A stretch of DNA of 50,142 bases, from contig CAKQAD010000009.1 in NCBI GenBank assembly GCA_934215545.1, positions 1 through 50,142 on the forward strand, read 5' to 3'. This stretch comes from an uncultured Prevotella sp. Its GTDB lineage: Bacteria; Bacteroidota; Bacteroidia; Bacteroidales; Bacteroidaceae. This document shows, in pieces, positions 36,970-45,033 of this stretch; positions within the stretch are counted from its first letter, which is position 1; each line of letters starts with the position of its first letter. The notes beneath the pieces are model-generated. The model made no database searches. It was not told where the DNA came from and saw only the letters and a list, made by a program, of their open reading frames with translations. A program made the position numbers and the translations under genes.

Positions 36970-38377
36970 ATGTTTAAAACTTTACTTACAAAATTCCCCC
37001 CCCCAGTCCATTAAACTCTTACTGGCAATATTAATATGCATGCCAGTGTGGGGCAGCGCTGCTAAGGCACAGACCTTAGAGCCTTATGCTGTATTTAACG
37101 AAACGACTGGCACACTTACATTTAAATGCAACGATGCTAAACCAAGCAATGCTTATCCTTTAAATAAGGATACAAATGAACCTTTATGGATTACCAATAA
37201 TAAAAATGCTATAAAAACGGTAGTATTCGATGCTTCTTTTGCCCAAGCCAGACCTACAACTTGCTATTATTGGTTTCGAGAATGTACAAAGCTAACAGAA
37301 ATCAAAGGTATAGAGAATTTGAACACCGAGAAAGTGACAAATATGAATAGCATGTTCGGTGGAGCTTTAAAACTCACATCGCTTGATGTGTCGAATTTTA
37401 ACACAGAGAACGTCACAGATATGTATGAGATGTTTATGGGATGTCATGTAACTTCACTTGATGTGTCGAATTTCAATACCACGAATGTTACGGATATGGG
37501 TAGCATGTTCTGGGGCTGTGGTGACCTCACATCGCTTGATGTGTCGAATTTCAACACCACGAAGGTTACGAATATGCAGAGAATGTTCTCTTGGTGTATT
37601 AAACTTAAATCTATTGATGTGTCGAATTTCAATACAGAGAATGTTACGGATATGAGTGCCATGTTCTGTTATTGTCCATTAACATCTATTGATGTGTCGA
37701 ATTTCAATACAGAGAATGTTATGAATATGAGGTACATATTCAGTAGCTGTAAGCAATTAACATCACTTGATCTGTCGAATTTCAACACAAAGAATGTTAA
37801 GGATATGAGCGCCATGTTCTGGAACTGTGAGCAATTAACATTGCTAGATGTGTCGAATTTCAACACAGAAAAGGTTACGGATATGAGCAGCATGTTTAGG
37901 AACTGTAAGCAATTAACATCGCTCGATGTGTCGAATTTCAATACAAAGAATGTTAAGGATATGAGTTTCATGTTCGCATTCTGTACTAAACTTGAATCTC
38001 TTGATCTGTCGAATTTTAACACAAAGAGAGTGACAACTATGAGTTACATGTTCTACAGGAATTCCAACCTTAAAACAATATATGCCAGCGATATGTTTGT
38101 TACTACTATAGTAAATTCAAGTGAATACATGTTCGAAGGTTGCAGATCGCTAAAGGGTGCCATTGCCTACGACGAGAGCAAAACAGACTATCGCTATGCT
38201 AATTATAAAGATGGCTACTTCACACAGAAGACAGCAACGGCAATAAGTTCTCCTACCACCGCAAACAACGAAACAACAGACTATTTCAATCTACAAGGCA
38301 TACGCACTGACAACATGCATAAGGGCATAAACATTGTGCGACATGGCAATAAAACAACAAAAGTGCTGGTGAAATAA
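36970..38377 (+). CDS. BspA-like DUF285 leucine-rich-repeat surface protein, out of frame at a C9 tract
   Basis: From ATG 36970 the frame reads MFKTLLTKFPPPVH and stops at once. If the C9 run at 36996-37004 had eight C, it would continue as MFKTLLTKFPPQSIKLLLAI, then LICMPVWGSAAKAQ: a full signal peptide joined to the long downstream frame (468 residues). As written, only an ATG at 37040 inside the signal peptide gives an open frame (445 residues), with the export signal broken. The mature part has ten near-identical DUF285 repeats (LTSLDVSNFNTENVTDM, MF, C), two degenerate ones, and a C-terminal tail YFNLQGIR and KGINIVRHGNKTTKVLVK of the kind seen on secreted Prevotella proteins. BspA relatives bind host matrix proteins or other bacteria. 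The gene is AT-richer than its neighbours. Phase-off state, a decayed gene, or an assembly slip are all possible. Confidence 0.75.
36996..37004 (+). repeat. Homopolymeric C9 tract in a signal-peptide coding region
   Basis: Nine consecutive C in otherwise AT-rich sequence, 27 bases after the ATG. Removing one C (or adding two) restores the frame to the BspA-like protein. Confidence 0.9.
37318..38040 (+). repeat. Intragenic 72-78-bp repeats of the BspA-like gene
   Basis: The word gatgtgtcgaatttcaa, with minor variants, recurs about every 72-78 bases, encoding (D/L)DVSNFNT in ten successive leucine-rich units. Identity at the DNA level is high enough to allow recombination between units and change of copy number. 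Confidence 0.85.
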
Positions 38378-38424
38378 CCACAACAACATTGTCATATTGC
38401 CTAACAACAAGGTATGCAGATACA

Positions 38425-38694
38425 CTAACTTCTTATATCCAATAAAGCCCTGGCTTGCCAGGGCTTTGTTTGATCTTGATCCTTACCCATATGTGCAAAT
38501 TTTGCACATGTGATATTCCTATCAAGTTCACCCTCTGTATAACAATTTTTAATATGGCGCGTGATAACTGTTCTATCACGTCCAAACAACTCTGCCATCT
38601 GACTCTGTGTCAGCCACACAGTCTCATTCTCCAGTTTCACATTAAGCTGTACACTACCGTCTTGCGAGCGGTATATTTCTATTGAATTGTTCAT
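38425..38694 (-). pseudogene. Truncated RhuM family protein (N-terminal fragment)
   Basis: The 89-codon frame starts MNNSIEIYRSQDGSVQLNVK, then NETVWLTQSQMAELFGRDRTVITRHIKN, TEGELDRN and TCAKFAHMG, which match the N-terminal helix-turn-helix region of the RhuM (virulence/phage-linked, Fic- and DOC-associated) family of about 330 residues. The match ends around residue 70; the last 15 or so residues are encoded across the terminator hairpin at 38444-38467 and are not family-like. The gene is therefore a 3'-truncated remnant, probably left by a past mobile element or deletion. It follows yifB by 62 bases on the same strand. A short DNA-binding peptide could still be made. Confidence 0.65.
38444..38467. 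terminator. Hairpin after the BspA-like gene
   Basis: aaagccctggc (38444-38454) and its complement (38457-38467) form an 11-bp stem. It lies 67 bases after the BspA-like stop and inside the tail of the RhuM remnant, serving either strand. Confidence 0.65.
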
Positions 38695-38756
38695 CTTTGT
38701 TTTCTTTTTATCGGGTTTAAACCAATAATAAAAAAAAGACTAAAGCCCTTTTACTT

Positions 38757-40307
38757 TTAATATATCCTGCGTTCAGCCCAATCGCCTCTATCCAGATTTC
38801 TGTATCCTATTGCCTCGCTGATGTGCTGCACCTCCACATGCTCAGAGCCGTCGAGGTCGGCAATAGTGCGTGCCACTTTTAGTATGCGGTTGTAGGCACG
38901 GGCAGAGAGCGAGAACTTCTCCATGGCAATGCGCAGCAACGAGATGGAAGCCTCATCGGGCTCGGCAAACTGATGTATCATGCGCTCGGTCATTTGAGCG
39001 TTGCAATATATGCCTTTATAGTCTTTATAGCGTGCGGTCTGTATGTCGCGCGCCTTGATCACACGCTCACGAATGATGCTACTCGGTTCGCCTGGCTCTG
39101 CCTTAGAGATATCCTTGAAGGGCACAGGGGTTATCTCGCATTGTATGTCGATGCGGTCGAGCAGTGGACCGGATATTTTATTCATGTAGCGTTGTATCTG
39201 CCCTGGAGTGCAGCAACACTTGTGCGTGGGGTCGTTGTAATAGCCACAAGGGCAGGGGTTCATAGAGGCAATGAACATAAACGAGCATGGAAACTCAACG
39301 GTGTATTTAGATCGTGAGATGGTTATCTTATGGTCTTCAAGGGGCTGACGCAGCACTTCGAGGGTCTGCTTGTTGAATTCTGGCAGCTCGTCGGCAAAGA
39401 GCACTCCGTTGTGTGCCAGCGATATCTCGCCAGGCTGTGGATTGGAGCCACCGCCAACAAGTGCCACCTCGCTGATGGTGTGGTGTGGCGACCGGAACGG
39501 ACGTTGCGAAATGAGCGAAGTGCCACGTGGCAACTTGCCTGCCACACTATGTATCTGTGTGGTTTCCAGGCTCTCGCCAAGCGACAATGGGGGCAGTATC
39601 GATGGCAGACGCTTTGCCATCATCGACTTGCCCGAGCCGGGAGGACCCACCATTATAAGGTTATGACCGCCTGCAGCAGCCACCTCAAGGGCGCGTTTCA
39701 CATTCTCCTGACCTCGCACATCGGCAAAGTCGAGATCGTAGCTATACTGATGCTCATAGAACTCACGACGTGTGTCTACCACTGTGGGTTCAAAGGTGGC
39801 GGCACCTGTGAGCAGCTTTATCACGTCGACAATATTCTCCATGCCATACACCTCAAGATTGTTCACCACTGCCGCCTCACGCTCGTTCTGCTTGGGCACT
39901 ATCAATGCCTTGTAGTGTTCTGCACGGGCGCGTATGGCTATGGGCAGGGCGCCCTTCACCGGCTGCAGCGTTCCGTCGAGGCTCAGCTCGCCCACCATCA
40001 TAAAGTCGGCAAGAGTATCGGTGTGTATGCTGCCGCTTGCCGTGAGTATGGCTATAGCCAGGGGCAGGTCGAAGGCACTGCCTTCCTTACGCAGATCGGC
40101 AGGCGCAAGGTTTACGGTGATGTCGGCATGCGGAAACTTATAGCCGTTAAACTGCAAAGCTGATGCTATGCGGTCGCGACCTTCGCGCACAGCAGCGTCG
40201 CCAAGACCCGTCAGACGATACATCACTCCTGGCACGATGTTCACTTCTATGGTCACGGTGGTTACTTCAAGACCGTTTACGGCTGCAGAATAAGTCTTTA
40301 CGAGCAT
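38757..40307 (-). CDS. yifB: YifB/ComM family Mg-chelatase-like AAA+ ATPase
   Basis: I start at MLVKTYSAAVNGLEVTTVTI (516 residues); the longer frame to 40454 runs back through the promoter. The N-terminal Lon-protease-like domain (about 1-170) is followed by the AAA+ core with Walker A GPPGSGKS (221-228), LFADELPEF (Walker B) and FIASMNPCPCGYY, a cysteine-rich insertion and the C-terminal Mg-chelatase domain (FSLSARAYNRILKVARTIADL). ComM relatives form hexameric helicases that drive branch migration during natural transformation. It is divergent from ruvB. A well-spaced promoter precedes it at 40355-40385. Confidence 0.92.
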   Translation of the reverse strand: MLVKTYSAAVNGLEVTTVTIEVNIVPGVMYRLTGLGDAAVREGRDRIASALQFNGYKFPHADITVNLAPADLRKEGSAFDLPLAIAILTASGSIHTDTLADFMMVGELSLDGTLQPVKGALPIAIRARAEHYKALIVPKQNEREAAVVNNLEVYGMENIVDVIKLLTGAATFEPTVVDTRREFYEHQYSYDLDFADVRGQENVKRALEVAAAGGHNLIMVGPPGSGKSMMAKRLPSILPPLSLGESLETTQIHSVAGKLPRGTSLISQRPFRSPHHTISEVALVGGGSNPQPGEISLAHNGVLFADELPEFNKQTLEVLRQPLEDHKITISRSKYTVEFPCSFMFIASMNPCPCGYYNDPTHKCCCTPGQIQRYMNKISGPLLDRIDIQCEITPVPFKDISKAEPGEPSSIIRERVIKARDIQTARYKDYKGIYCNAQMTERMIHQFAEPDEASISLLRIAMEKFSLSARAYNRILKVARTIADLDGSEHVEVQHISEAIGYRNLDRGDWAERRIY

Positions 40308-40354
40308 ATTGGCTAATGATTGAAAGATTATTGGTAGGAAATGGTTATTGACTA

Positions 40355-40385
40355 CAAATTTAATCGTTTCGCTTGGTTTATCAAA
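40355..40385 (-). promoter_or_regulatory. Promoter of yifB
   Basis: On the minus strand TTTG (40385-40382) and TAAATTTG (40362-40355) have ideal spacing (about 25 bases). It ends just before the tandem array at 40400. Confidence 0.65.
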
Positions 40386-40399
40386 GATTTTCTGAATAA

Positions 40400-40660
40400 T
40401 TTGCACTATCTTTGCATAAGATAGGCTGCACCTCAGCAAAATATTCAAGTACACTTGATATTCTGCACTCGGTTTGCACTATCTTTGCATAAGATAGGCT
40501 GCACCTCAGCAAAATATTCAAGTACACTTGATATTCTGCACTCGGTTTGCACTATCTTTGCATAAGATAGGCTGCACCTCAACAAAATATTCAAGTACAC
40601 TTGATATTCTGCACTCGGTTTGCACTATCTTTGCACAATATAGGCTGCACCTCGGCAAAA
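40400..40660 (+). repeat. 73-bp tandem repeat array (3.5 copies) carrying promoter boxes, upstream of ruvB
   Basis: Units start at 40400, 40473, 40546 and 40619 with exactly 73 bases each; units 1 and 2 are identical, unit 3 differs at one base, and unit 4 is a divergent 42-base partial. Each unit contains TATCTTTG (40407, 40480, 40553, 40626). Units 1-3 each also carry the dyad tcaagtacacttga, whose TTGA serves as the -33 element of the next unit's box. Short open frames over the array ([12 protein letters not shown] repeated) are by-products. It fills most of the 395-base yifB-ruvB intergenic region. Confidence 0.9.
40626..40633 (+). promoter_or_regulatory. Gene-proximal promoter box of ruvB
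   Basis: TATCTTTG in the partial fourth repeat, with TTG about 28 bases upstream in the third unit; the leader would be about 65 nt to the ATG at 40703. Confidence 0.6.
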
Positions 40661-40702
40661 AAGAAGGCTGCCTATACTGCATTTTTAAAAGAAAACAGAC
40701 AA

Positions 40703-41737
40703 ATGGAAGAAGATTTCAACATACGACAAGAGCAAACGGATAAGGGAGAGAAGGATTTTGAAAATGCCTTGCGACCATTGCAGTTCAACGATTTCACCGG
40801 ACAGAAGAAGGTGGTGGAAAACCTTGAGGTGTTCGTGGAGGCTGCAAAATATCGCGGCGAACCACTCGACCACACTCTGCTGCATGGCCCTCCTGGATTG
40901 GGAAAGACCACTCTGAGCAATATTATAGCCAACGAACTGGGCGTGGGATTTAAGATTACAAGCGGACCAGTGCTCGACAAACCGGGCGACCTGGCGGGTA
41001 TTCTCACCTCGCTGGAGCCACGCGATGTGCTGTTTATCGACGAAATTCATCGTCTGTCGCCAGTGGTAGAGGAGTATCTCTACTCTGCAATGGAAGACTA
41101 TCGTATAGACATCATGATCGACAAGGGTCCATCGGCACGCTCCATACAGATAGATCTTAACCCCTTCACGCTGGTGGGAGCCACCACACGCAGCGGGCTG
41201 CTCACCGCTCCGCTACGAGCACGATTTGGCATAAACCTGCACTTGGAATATTATGCACCCGACATGCTGAAACGCATCATCAAGCGTTCTGCCATGATTA
41301 TGCGTGTGCCCATCGACGACGATGCAGCAATAGAGATAGCACGACGCTCGCGTGGCACGCCACGTATTGCCAATGCCTTGCTGCGACGTGTGCGCGACTT
41401 TGCACAAGTGAAGGGCAACGGACGCATCGACTGCGACATTGCACGCCTGTCGCTATCGGCTCTGAATATCGACCAGTATGGTCTCGACGAGATAGACAAT
41501 AAGATATTGCTTACCATCATCGATAAGTTTAAAGGCGGACCAGTGGGCGTAAGCACCATTGCCACTGCCATCGGCGAAGACACTGGCACACTCGAAGAGG
41601 TGTATGAGCCATATCTTATCATGGAGGGATTCATTAAACGTACACCACGCGGACGAATGGTGACTCCACTCGCCTATCAACATCTGGGGCGACCTTTTGC
41701 CAATAGCAACACCGTAGAACCTGGATTGTTCGACTGA
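40703..41737 (+). CDS. ruvB: Holliday junction branch-migration ATPase RuvB
   Basis: The 344-residue protein begins [20 protein letters not shown]; an upstream ATG at 40601 lies in the repeat array and is rejected. Motifs are Walker A GPPGLGKT (62-69), Walker B DEIH (113-116), sensor GATTRSG, the [15 protein letters not shown] arginine region, and the C-terminal winged-helix DNA-binding part ([20 protein letters not shown]). RuvB hexamers on each side of RuvA pump DNA through Holliday junctions during recombinational repair. ruvA and ruvC are not in the window, so ruvB stands alone, controlled by the repeat-borne promoters. A terminator follows it. Confidence 0.95.
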   Translation: MEEDFNIRQEQTDKGEKDFENALRPLQFNDFTGQKKVVENLEVFVEAAKYRGEPLDHTLLHGPPGLGKTTLSNIIANELGVGFKITSGPVLDKPGDLAGILTSLEPRDVLFIDEIHRLSPVVEEYLYSAMEDYRIDIMIDKGPSARSIQIDLNPFTLVGATTRSGLLTAPLRARFGINLHLEYYAPDMLKRIIKRSAMIMRVPIDDDAAIEIARRSRGTPRIANALLRRVRDFAQVKGNGRIDCDIARLSLSALNIDQYGLDEIDNKILLTIIDKFKGGPVGVSTIATAIGEDTGTLEEVYEPYLIMEGFIKRTPRGRMVTPLAYQHLGRPFANSNTVEPGLFD

Positions 41738-41785
41738 TAATATCTTTATCGATATACTTATCTATATATAGATGCACTTACAATT

Positions 41786-41848
41786 ATACCCTTTCGGGTG
41801 TGCTTTAAATAGATTCTATGCACACTACACCCGAAAGGGTATATTTTT
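41786..41848 (+). terminator. Terminator of ruvB
   Basis: Arms ataccctttcgggtgt (41786-41801) and acacccgaaagggtat (41827-41842) pair perfectly over 16 bp, loop 25 nt, then atttttct. It overlaps the extended frame of the next gene, supporting the later start at 41881. Confidence 0.8.
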
Positions 41849-41880
41849 CTAAATCAAACCACACTAACCCAACCACCACT

Positions 41881-43194
41881 ATGGAACAACTACTCCACTA
41901 CATCTGGAAGCATCGCATACTGCCGTTGCACTCTCTAAGCACCACCAATGGCATGGAGGTGGAAGTGATAGACCCTGGCAGGCACAACAGCAATGCTGGA
42001 CCCGACTTTTTCAATGCCAAGCTGCGCATTGGCAAGACACTATGGGTGGGCAATGTGGAGATACACGAGCGCTCTGCCGATTGGTTTATGCATGGGCACG
42101 ACCACGATGCCGCATATAACAATGTGGTGTTGCATGTGGCGGAGGTGGTAGATGCCGATGTGGTAACGGCTGATGGCACGCATCCGCCACAGCTGGAGTT
42201 GAAGGTGCCAAAGCATATAATGCAAAACTATAGGCAACTGTTGGCTGCCGACCGCTATCCGCCGTGTCATGAGGTGGTTAGGGGGCTACCGAAACTTACC
42301 ATCCACTCGTGGATGAGTGCGCTTTGTGCAGAGCGCATGGCTGCCAAATGTGCCGCCATAGAGCAGCGGGTGAAGACTGCAAATGGATCGTGGGAGCAGG
42401 CTTTCTTCATAACCATAGCACGCAGCTTTGGCTTTGGGGTGAACAGCGAAGCGTTTGAGCAATGGGCTGCAACACTGCCACTGATGCAGGTGGCACACCA
42501 CCGCGACGATGCTTTTCAGGTGGAGGCAATGTTCATGGGCACAGCCGGACTGCTCAACACCAATGAGATGAACGATAGGCAACGTGCTGCCGCCACCACC
42601 GACGACTACTTCTGCAGGTTGCTGCAGGAATGGAACTACCTGGCGCATAAGTTTGATCTCACTGCCATGCCACGCCAAGCATGGCGCTTCATGCGCCTGC
42701 GACCACAAAACTTTCCTTACATACGCCTGTCGCAGCTTGCCACCTTATACTGCTCTCGACAAGCCGATATGAGCAGGATAGCAGCATGCAAGACGCTCGA
42801 CGAAGTGCGCTCGACGCTACACACGGGCGTGGGCGACTATTGGCGCACACACTACACCTTTGGCAAGGAGAGTGCCGACAATGCCAAGCAGCTGTCGGCA
42901 GCATCCGTCGACTCGCTAATAGTGAATGCGGTGGTGCCGTTGCTGCATGCCTACGGCAGCCACCGCAAAGACGAGAGACTCACTGCAAGGGCTATAGATT
43001 TTCTTGAACAGCTGGAGCCAGAGGACAACAAGCACATACGGTTGTGGCGAGAGTGTGGCATCGATGCCGACAATGCCGCCGACACACAGGCTATAATACA
43101 GCTGCACACACACTACTGCGACCGCAAAGACTGCCTGCGATGCCGCTTTGGCTACTATAGCCTGAAAAGGGAGCAGAGGCACCAGAACGACTGA
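41881..43194 (+). CDS. DUF2851 family protein
   Basis: The 437-residue protein opens MEQLLHYIWKHRILPLHSLS, then EVIDPGRHNSNAGPDFFNAKLRIGKTLWVGNVEIHERSADWFMHGHD, the conserved core of the Bacteroidetes DUF2851 family. The D/N-PDFF and E-H pattern recalls nuclease active sites, but no activity is known to me. A C-terminal cluster HYCDRKDCLRCRFGYYSL looks like a metal-binding Cys/His site. The upstream ATG at 41818 lies in the ruvB terminator and is rejected. No promoter box of the usual type is evident between the terminator and the ATG. Confidence 0.8.
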   Translation: MEQLLHYIWKHRILPLHSLSTTNGMEVEVIDPGRHNSNAGPDFFNAKLRIGKTLWVGNVEIHERSADWFMHGHDHDAAYNNVVLHVAEVVDADVVTADGTHPPQLELKVPKHIMQNYRQLLAADRYPPCHEVVRGLPKLTIHSWMSALCAERMAAKCAAIEQRVKTANGSWEQAFFITIARSFGFGVNSEAFEQWAATLPLMQVAHHRDDAFQVEAMFMGTAGLLNTNEMNDRQRAAATTDDYFCRLLQEWNYLAHKFDLTAMPRQAWRFMRLRPQNFPYIRLSQLATLYCSRQADMSRIAACKTLDEVRSTLHTGVGDYWRTHYTFGKESADNAKQLSAASVDSLIVNAVVPLLHAYGSHRKDERLTARAIDFLEQLEPEDNKHIRLWRECGIDADNAADTQAIIQLHTHYCDRKDCLRCRFGYYSLKREQRHQND

Positions 43195-43255
43195 ACAAGC
43201 ACTGCCATTAGGATTTTTTCAGAACTTATGCAACTGGGTTGCAAGCATTTTTGCT

Positions 43256-43263
43256 TAACTTTG
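43256..43263 (+). promoter_or_regulatory. Promoter -7 box of the metal-efflux operon
   Basis: TAACTTTG, a perfect box, 43 bases before the ATG at 43306. A small dyad gcaac/gttgc lies at about 43230-43242 in the -33 area. Confidence 0.6.
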
Positions 43264-43305
43264 TAAGCAAAGTGAACATTGCTACGCACTCTGTATTATA
43301 TATTT

Positions 43306-43728
43306 ATGACACGCCGTCTGTACATACTCGCTACATGGATAGCTACCTGCATGGTGGTGCTATCGACCATGGTGATGCATCATCATCATTATGAGCGTGT
43401 GTGTATTACGATGAGTGCATGCCACCACAACAATGCTGGTGGCGAAGGAACAGAGATAAATGCAGAGGCTACACACACGCACCACGAGCACGATGGCAGT
43501 ACATGTCGGGTGCAGCAGCTACATAAGTTTATTGTAAGCAAAGGCGCCACAACCAGTGCGCCACAGCATATAGGCAACGGCTGCATGCCGGCGGTTGCCA
43601 CCATTTATTTTGCATCAGCATTGCCAAGCGCCAACAGCGCACGCTGCTGGCACCCCGCAACGCCACTATCCTCAAGGGTGGCGCAGCATATTACACGAAG
43701 AGGACCTCCTTGTGGTTTATTAGTATAG
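43306..43728 (+). CDS. Small His-rich membrane-anchored protein ahead of the efflux genes
   Basis: The protein (140 residues from MTRRLYILATWIATCMVVLS) has one N-terminal hydrophobic segment followed directly by HHHHYE, a cysteine (SACHHN), and a second His cluster (THTHHEHDGSTC). The end reads RRGPPCGLLV. I recall short His-rich proteins with a similar end ahead of cation-efflux operons in Bacteroides, but cannot confirm the family. The His and Cys clusters suggest metal binding in the periplasm, as a sensor or chaperone for the pump. It has the operon promoter directly upstream, and the adaptor gene starts 74 bases after it. An ATG at 43279 is an alternative start. Confidence 0.6.
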   Translation: MTRRLYILATWIATCMVVLSTMVMHHHHYERVCITMSACHHNNAGGEGTEINAEATHTHHEHDGSTCRVQQLHKFIVSKGATTSAPQHIGNGCMPAVATIYFASALPSANSARCWHPATPLSSRVAQHITRRGPPCGLLV

Positions 43729-43802
43729 TTATTTCAATGGCTACCATTGGTGGCCATACTTCTTCATTACACTAATAAACAACAGATTATACACATAACA
43801 GA

Positions 43803-44996
43803 ATGAAACGAATAATGTTTATCGTGGCGGTTACCATAATCGCCATAGGATGCTTTATGCTGTTTGCCAACAGCAATCATGATCACGACCACGATGCACA
43901 TGGTGCCGACGACCACAACGAGATGGTCGACTTCGACAATATTCCGCTAACACAGCAGCAGATGAACAATGCGGGCATAAAGCTCGGCGAGATGCAACGC
44001 CGCGAAATGGACGCTACCATTCAGGTGAACGGACTGCTGGTGTTGCGAGCACAACATATGGCAGATGTGGCACCACTAATGGGTGGCATCGTAAAGGCAG
44101 TGCTGGTGAAAGAGGGCGACAACGTGCGCAAAGGACAGGTGGTGGCACAGATTGCCAACACCGAGATGGTGGCACTGCAACGTGAATATTTCACTGCATG
44201 CAAAGAGGCGGAGACTGCCGAGCTCGAATGGCACCGACAGCAGACACTGCAACAGAGCGGTGCCGGCGTTAAGAAGACACTGCAGCAGGCACAGACTGCC
44301 TACAACATTGCTCATGCCAACGCCAGTGGAATAGCGCAGCAGCTGAAGCAAATGGGCATAGATGTGAAGGCTGTGGCAAAGGGAAGATTTGCCACGATGT
44401 TTGCTCTGCGCGCACCGATAAGCGGAACGGTGAACGAGATGACGGCACGACTGGGCAGCTATGCCGACATGCAGACTCCGCTGATGAAGATCTGCGACAA
44501 TGCAGCGGTTGAGGCCGACCTCAACGTGTTTGAACGCGACATCGCCAAAGTGAAGGCGGGCGACCGTGTGTGGCTGACACTCACCAACCAGCCGGGAAGC
44601 AAAATCAGCGGACAGGTGTATGGCATCAACCAGCACTTCAACACCGGCACTAAAGCAGTGGCAGCGCATGTGCGTCTTGACCCGCACAAGGAGGCTCCGC
44701 TGTTCGATGGAATGTATGTGCAAGGCTCCATTGCCACGGGCAGACAGATGTGCAATGCTGTGCCACATAAGGGCATCGTGAGCATGGAGGGCAAGAGTTA
44801 TGTGTTCTTGCTCAACAGCAAAGACAAGAATGGGGTGCTGTCGTTCTCACGACATGAGGTGAAGACGGGGGCGCAGCAGGATGGCTACACAGAGATAACG
44901 CCTTGCAGCCACATGGGCAAAGGCAAGCAGGTGATTGTAGAGGGTGCCTACTATCTTGCAAGCATGACAAGTGAACATGGCGAACACAATCACTAA
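43803..44996 (+). CDS. RND efflux periplasmic adaptor (CzcB/CusB family)
   Basis: The 397-residue membrane-fusion protein has an N-terminal membrane anchor (FIVAVTIIAIGCFMLF) followed by a His/Asp cluster (HDHDHDAHGADDHNE) that looks metal-binding. Then come the lipoyl-like half (GGIVKAVLVKEGDNVRKGQVVAQI), a long helical hairpin (about 115-180), the matching half (LRAPISGTVNEMTARLGSYAD) and beta-barrel and membrane-proximal domains. A second small cluster HGEHNH ends the protein. It links the inner-membrane pump to the outer-membrane channel. The pump gene starts 37 bases downstream. Confidence 0.88.
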   Translation: MKRIMFIVAVTIIAIGCFMLFANSNHDHDHDAHGADDHNEMVDFDNIPLTQQQMNNAGIKLGEMQRREMDATIQVNGLLVLRAQHMADVAPLMGGIVKAVLVKEGDNVRKGQVVAQIANTEMVALQREYFTACKEAETAELEWHRQQTLQQSGAGVKKTLQQAQTAYNIAHANASGIAQQLKQMGIDVKAVAKGRFATMFALRAPISGTVNEMTARLGSYADMQTPLMKICDNAAVEADLNVFERDIAKVKAGDRVWLTLTNQPGSKISGQVYGINQHFNTGTKAVAAHVRLDPHKEAPLFDGMYVQGSIATGRQMCNAVPHKGIVSMEGKSYVFLLNSKDKNGVLSFSRHEVKTGAQQDGYTEITPCSHMGKGKQVIVEGAYYLASMTSEHGEHNH

Positions 44997-45033
44997 CAAC
45001 AAGCATCATTAAAACATTAGAACGCACACAATC

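Noticed and set aside
40400..40660. CRISPR array
   Set aside because: The whole 73-bp unit is repeated with no unique spacers, and each unit carries a promoter box; no cas genes are present.
40528..40743. Small genes encoding [16 protein letters not shown] peptides
   Set aside because: These frames arise from the tandem repeat; they have no conserved features and overlap the ruvB promoter boxes.
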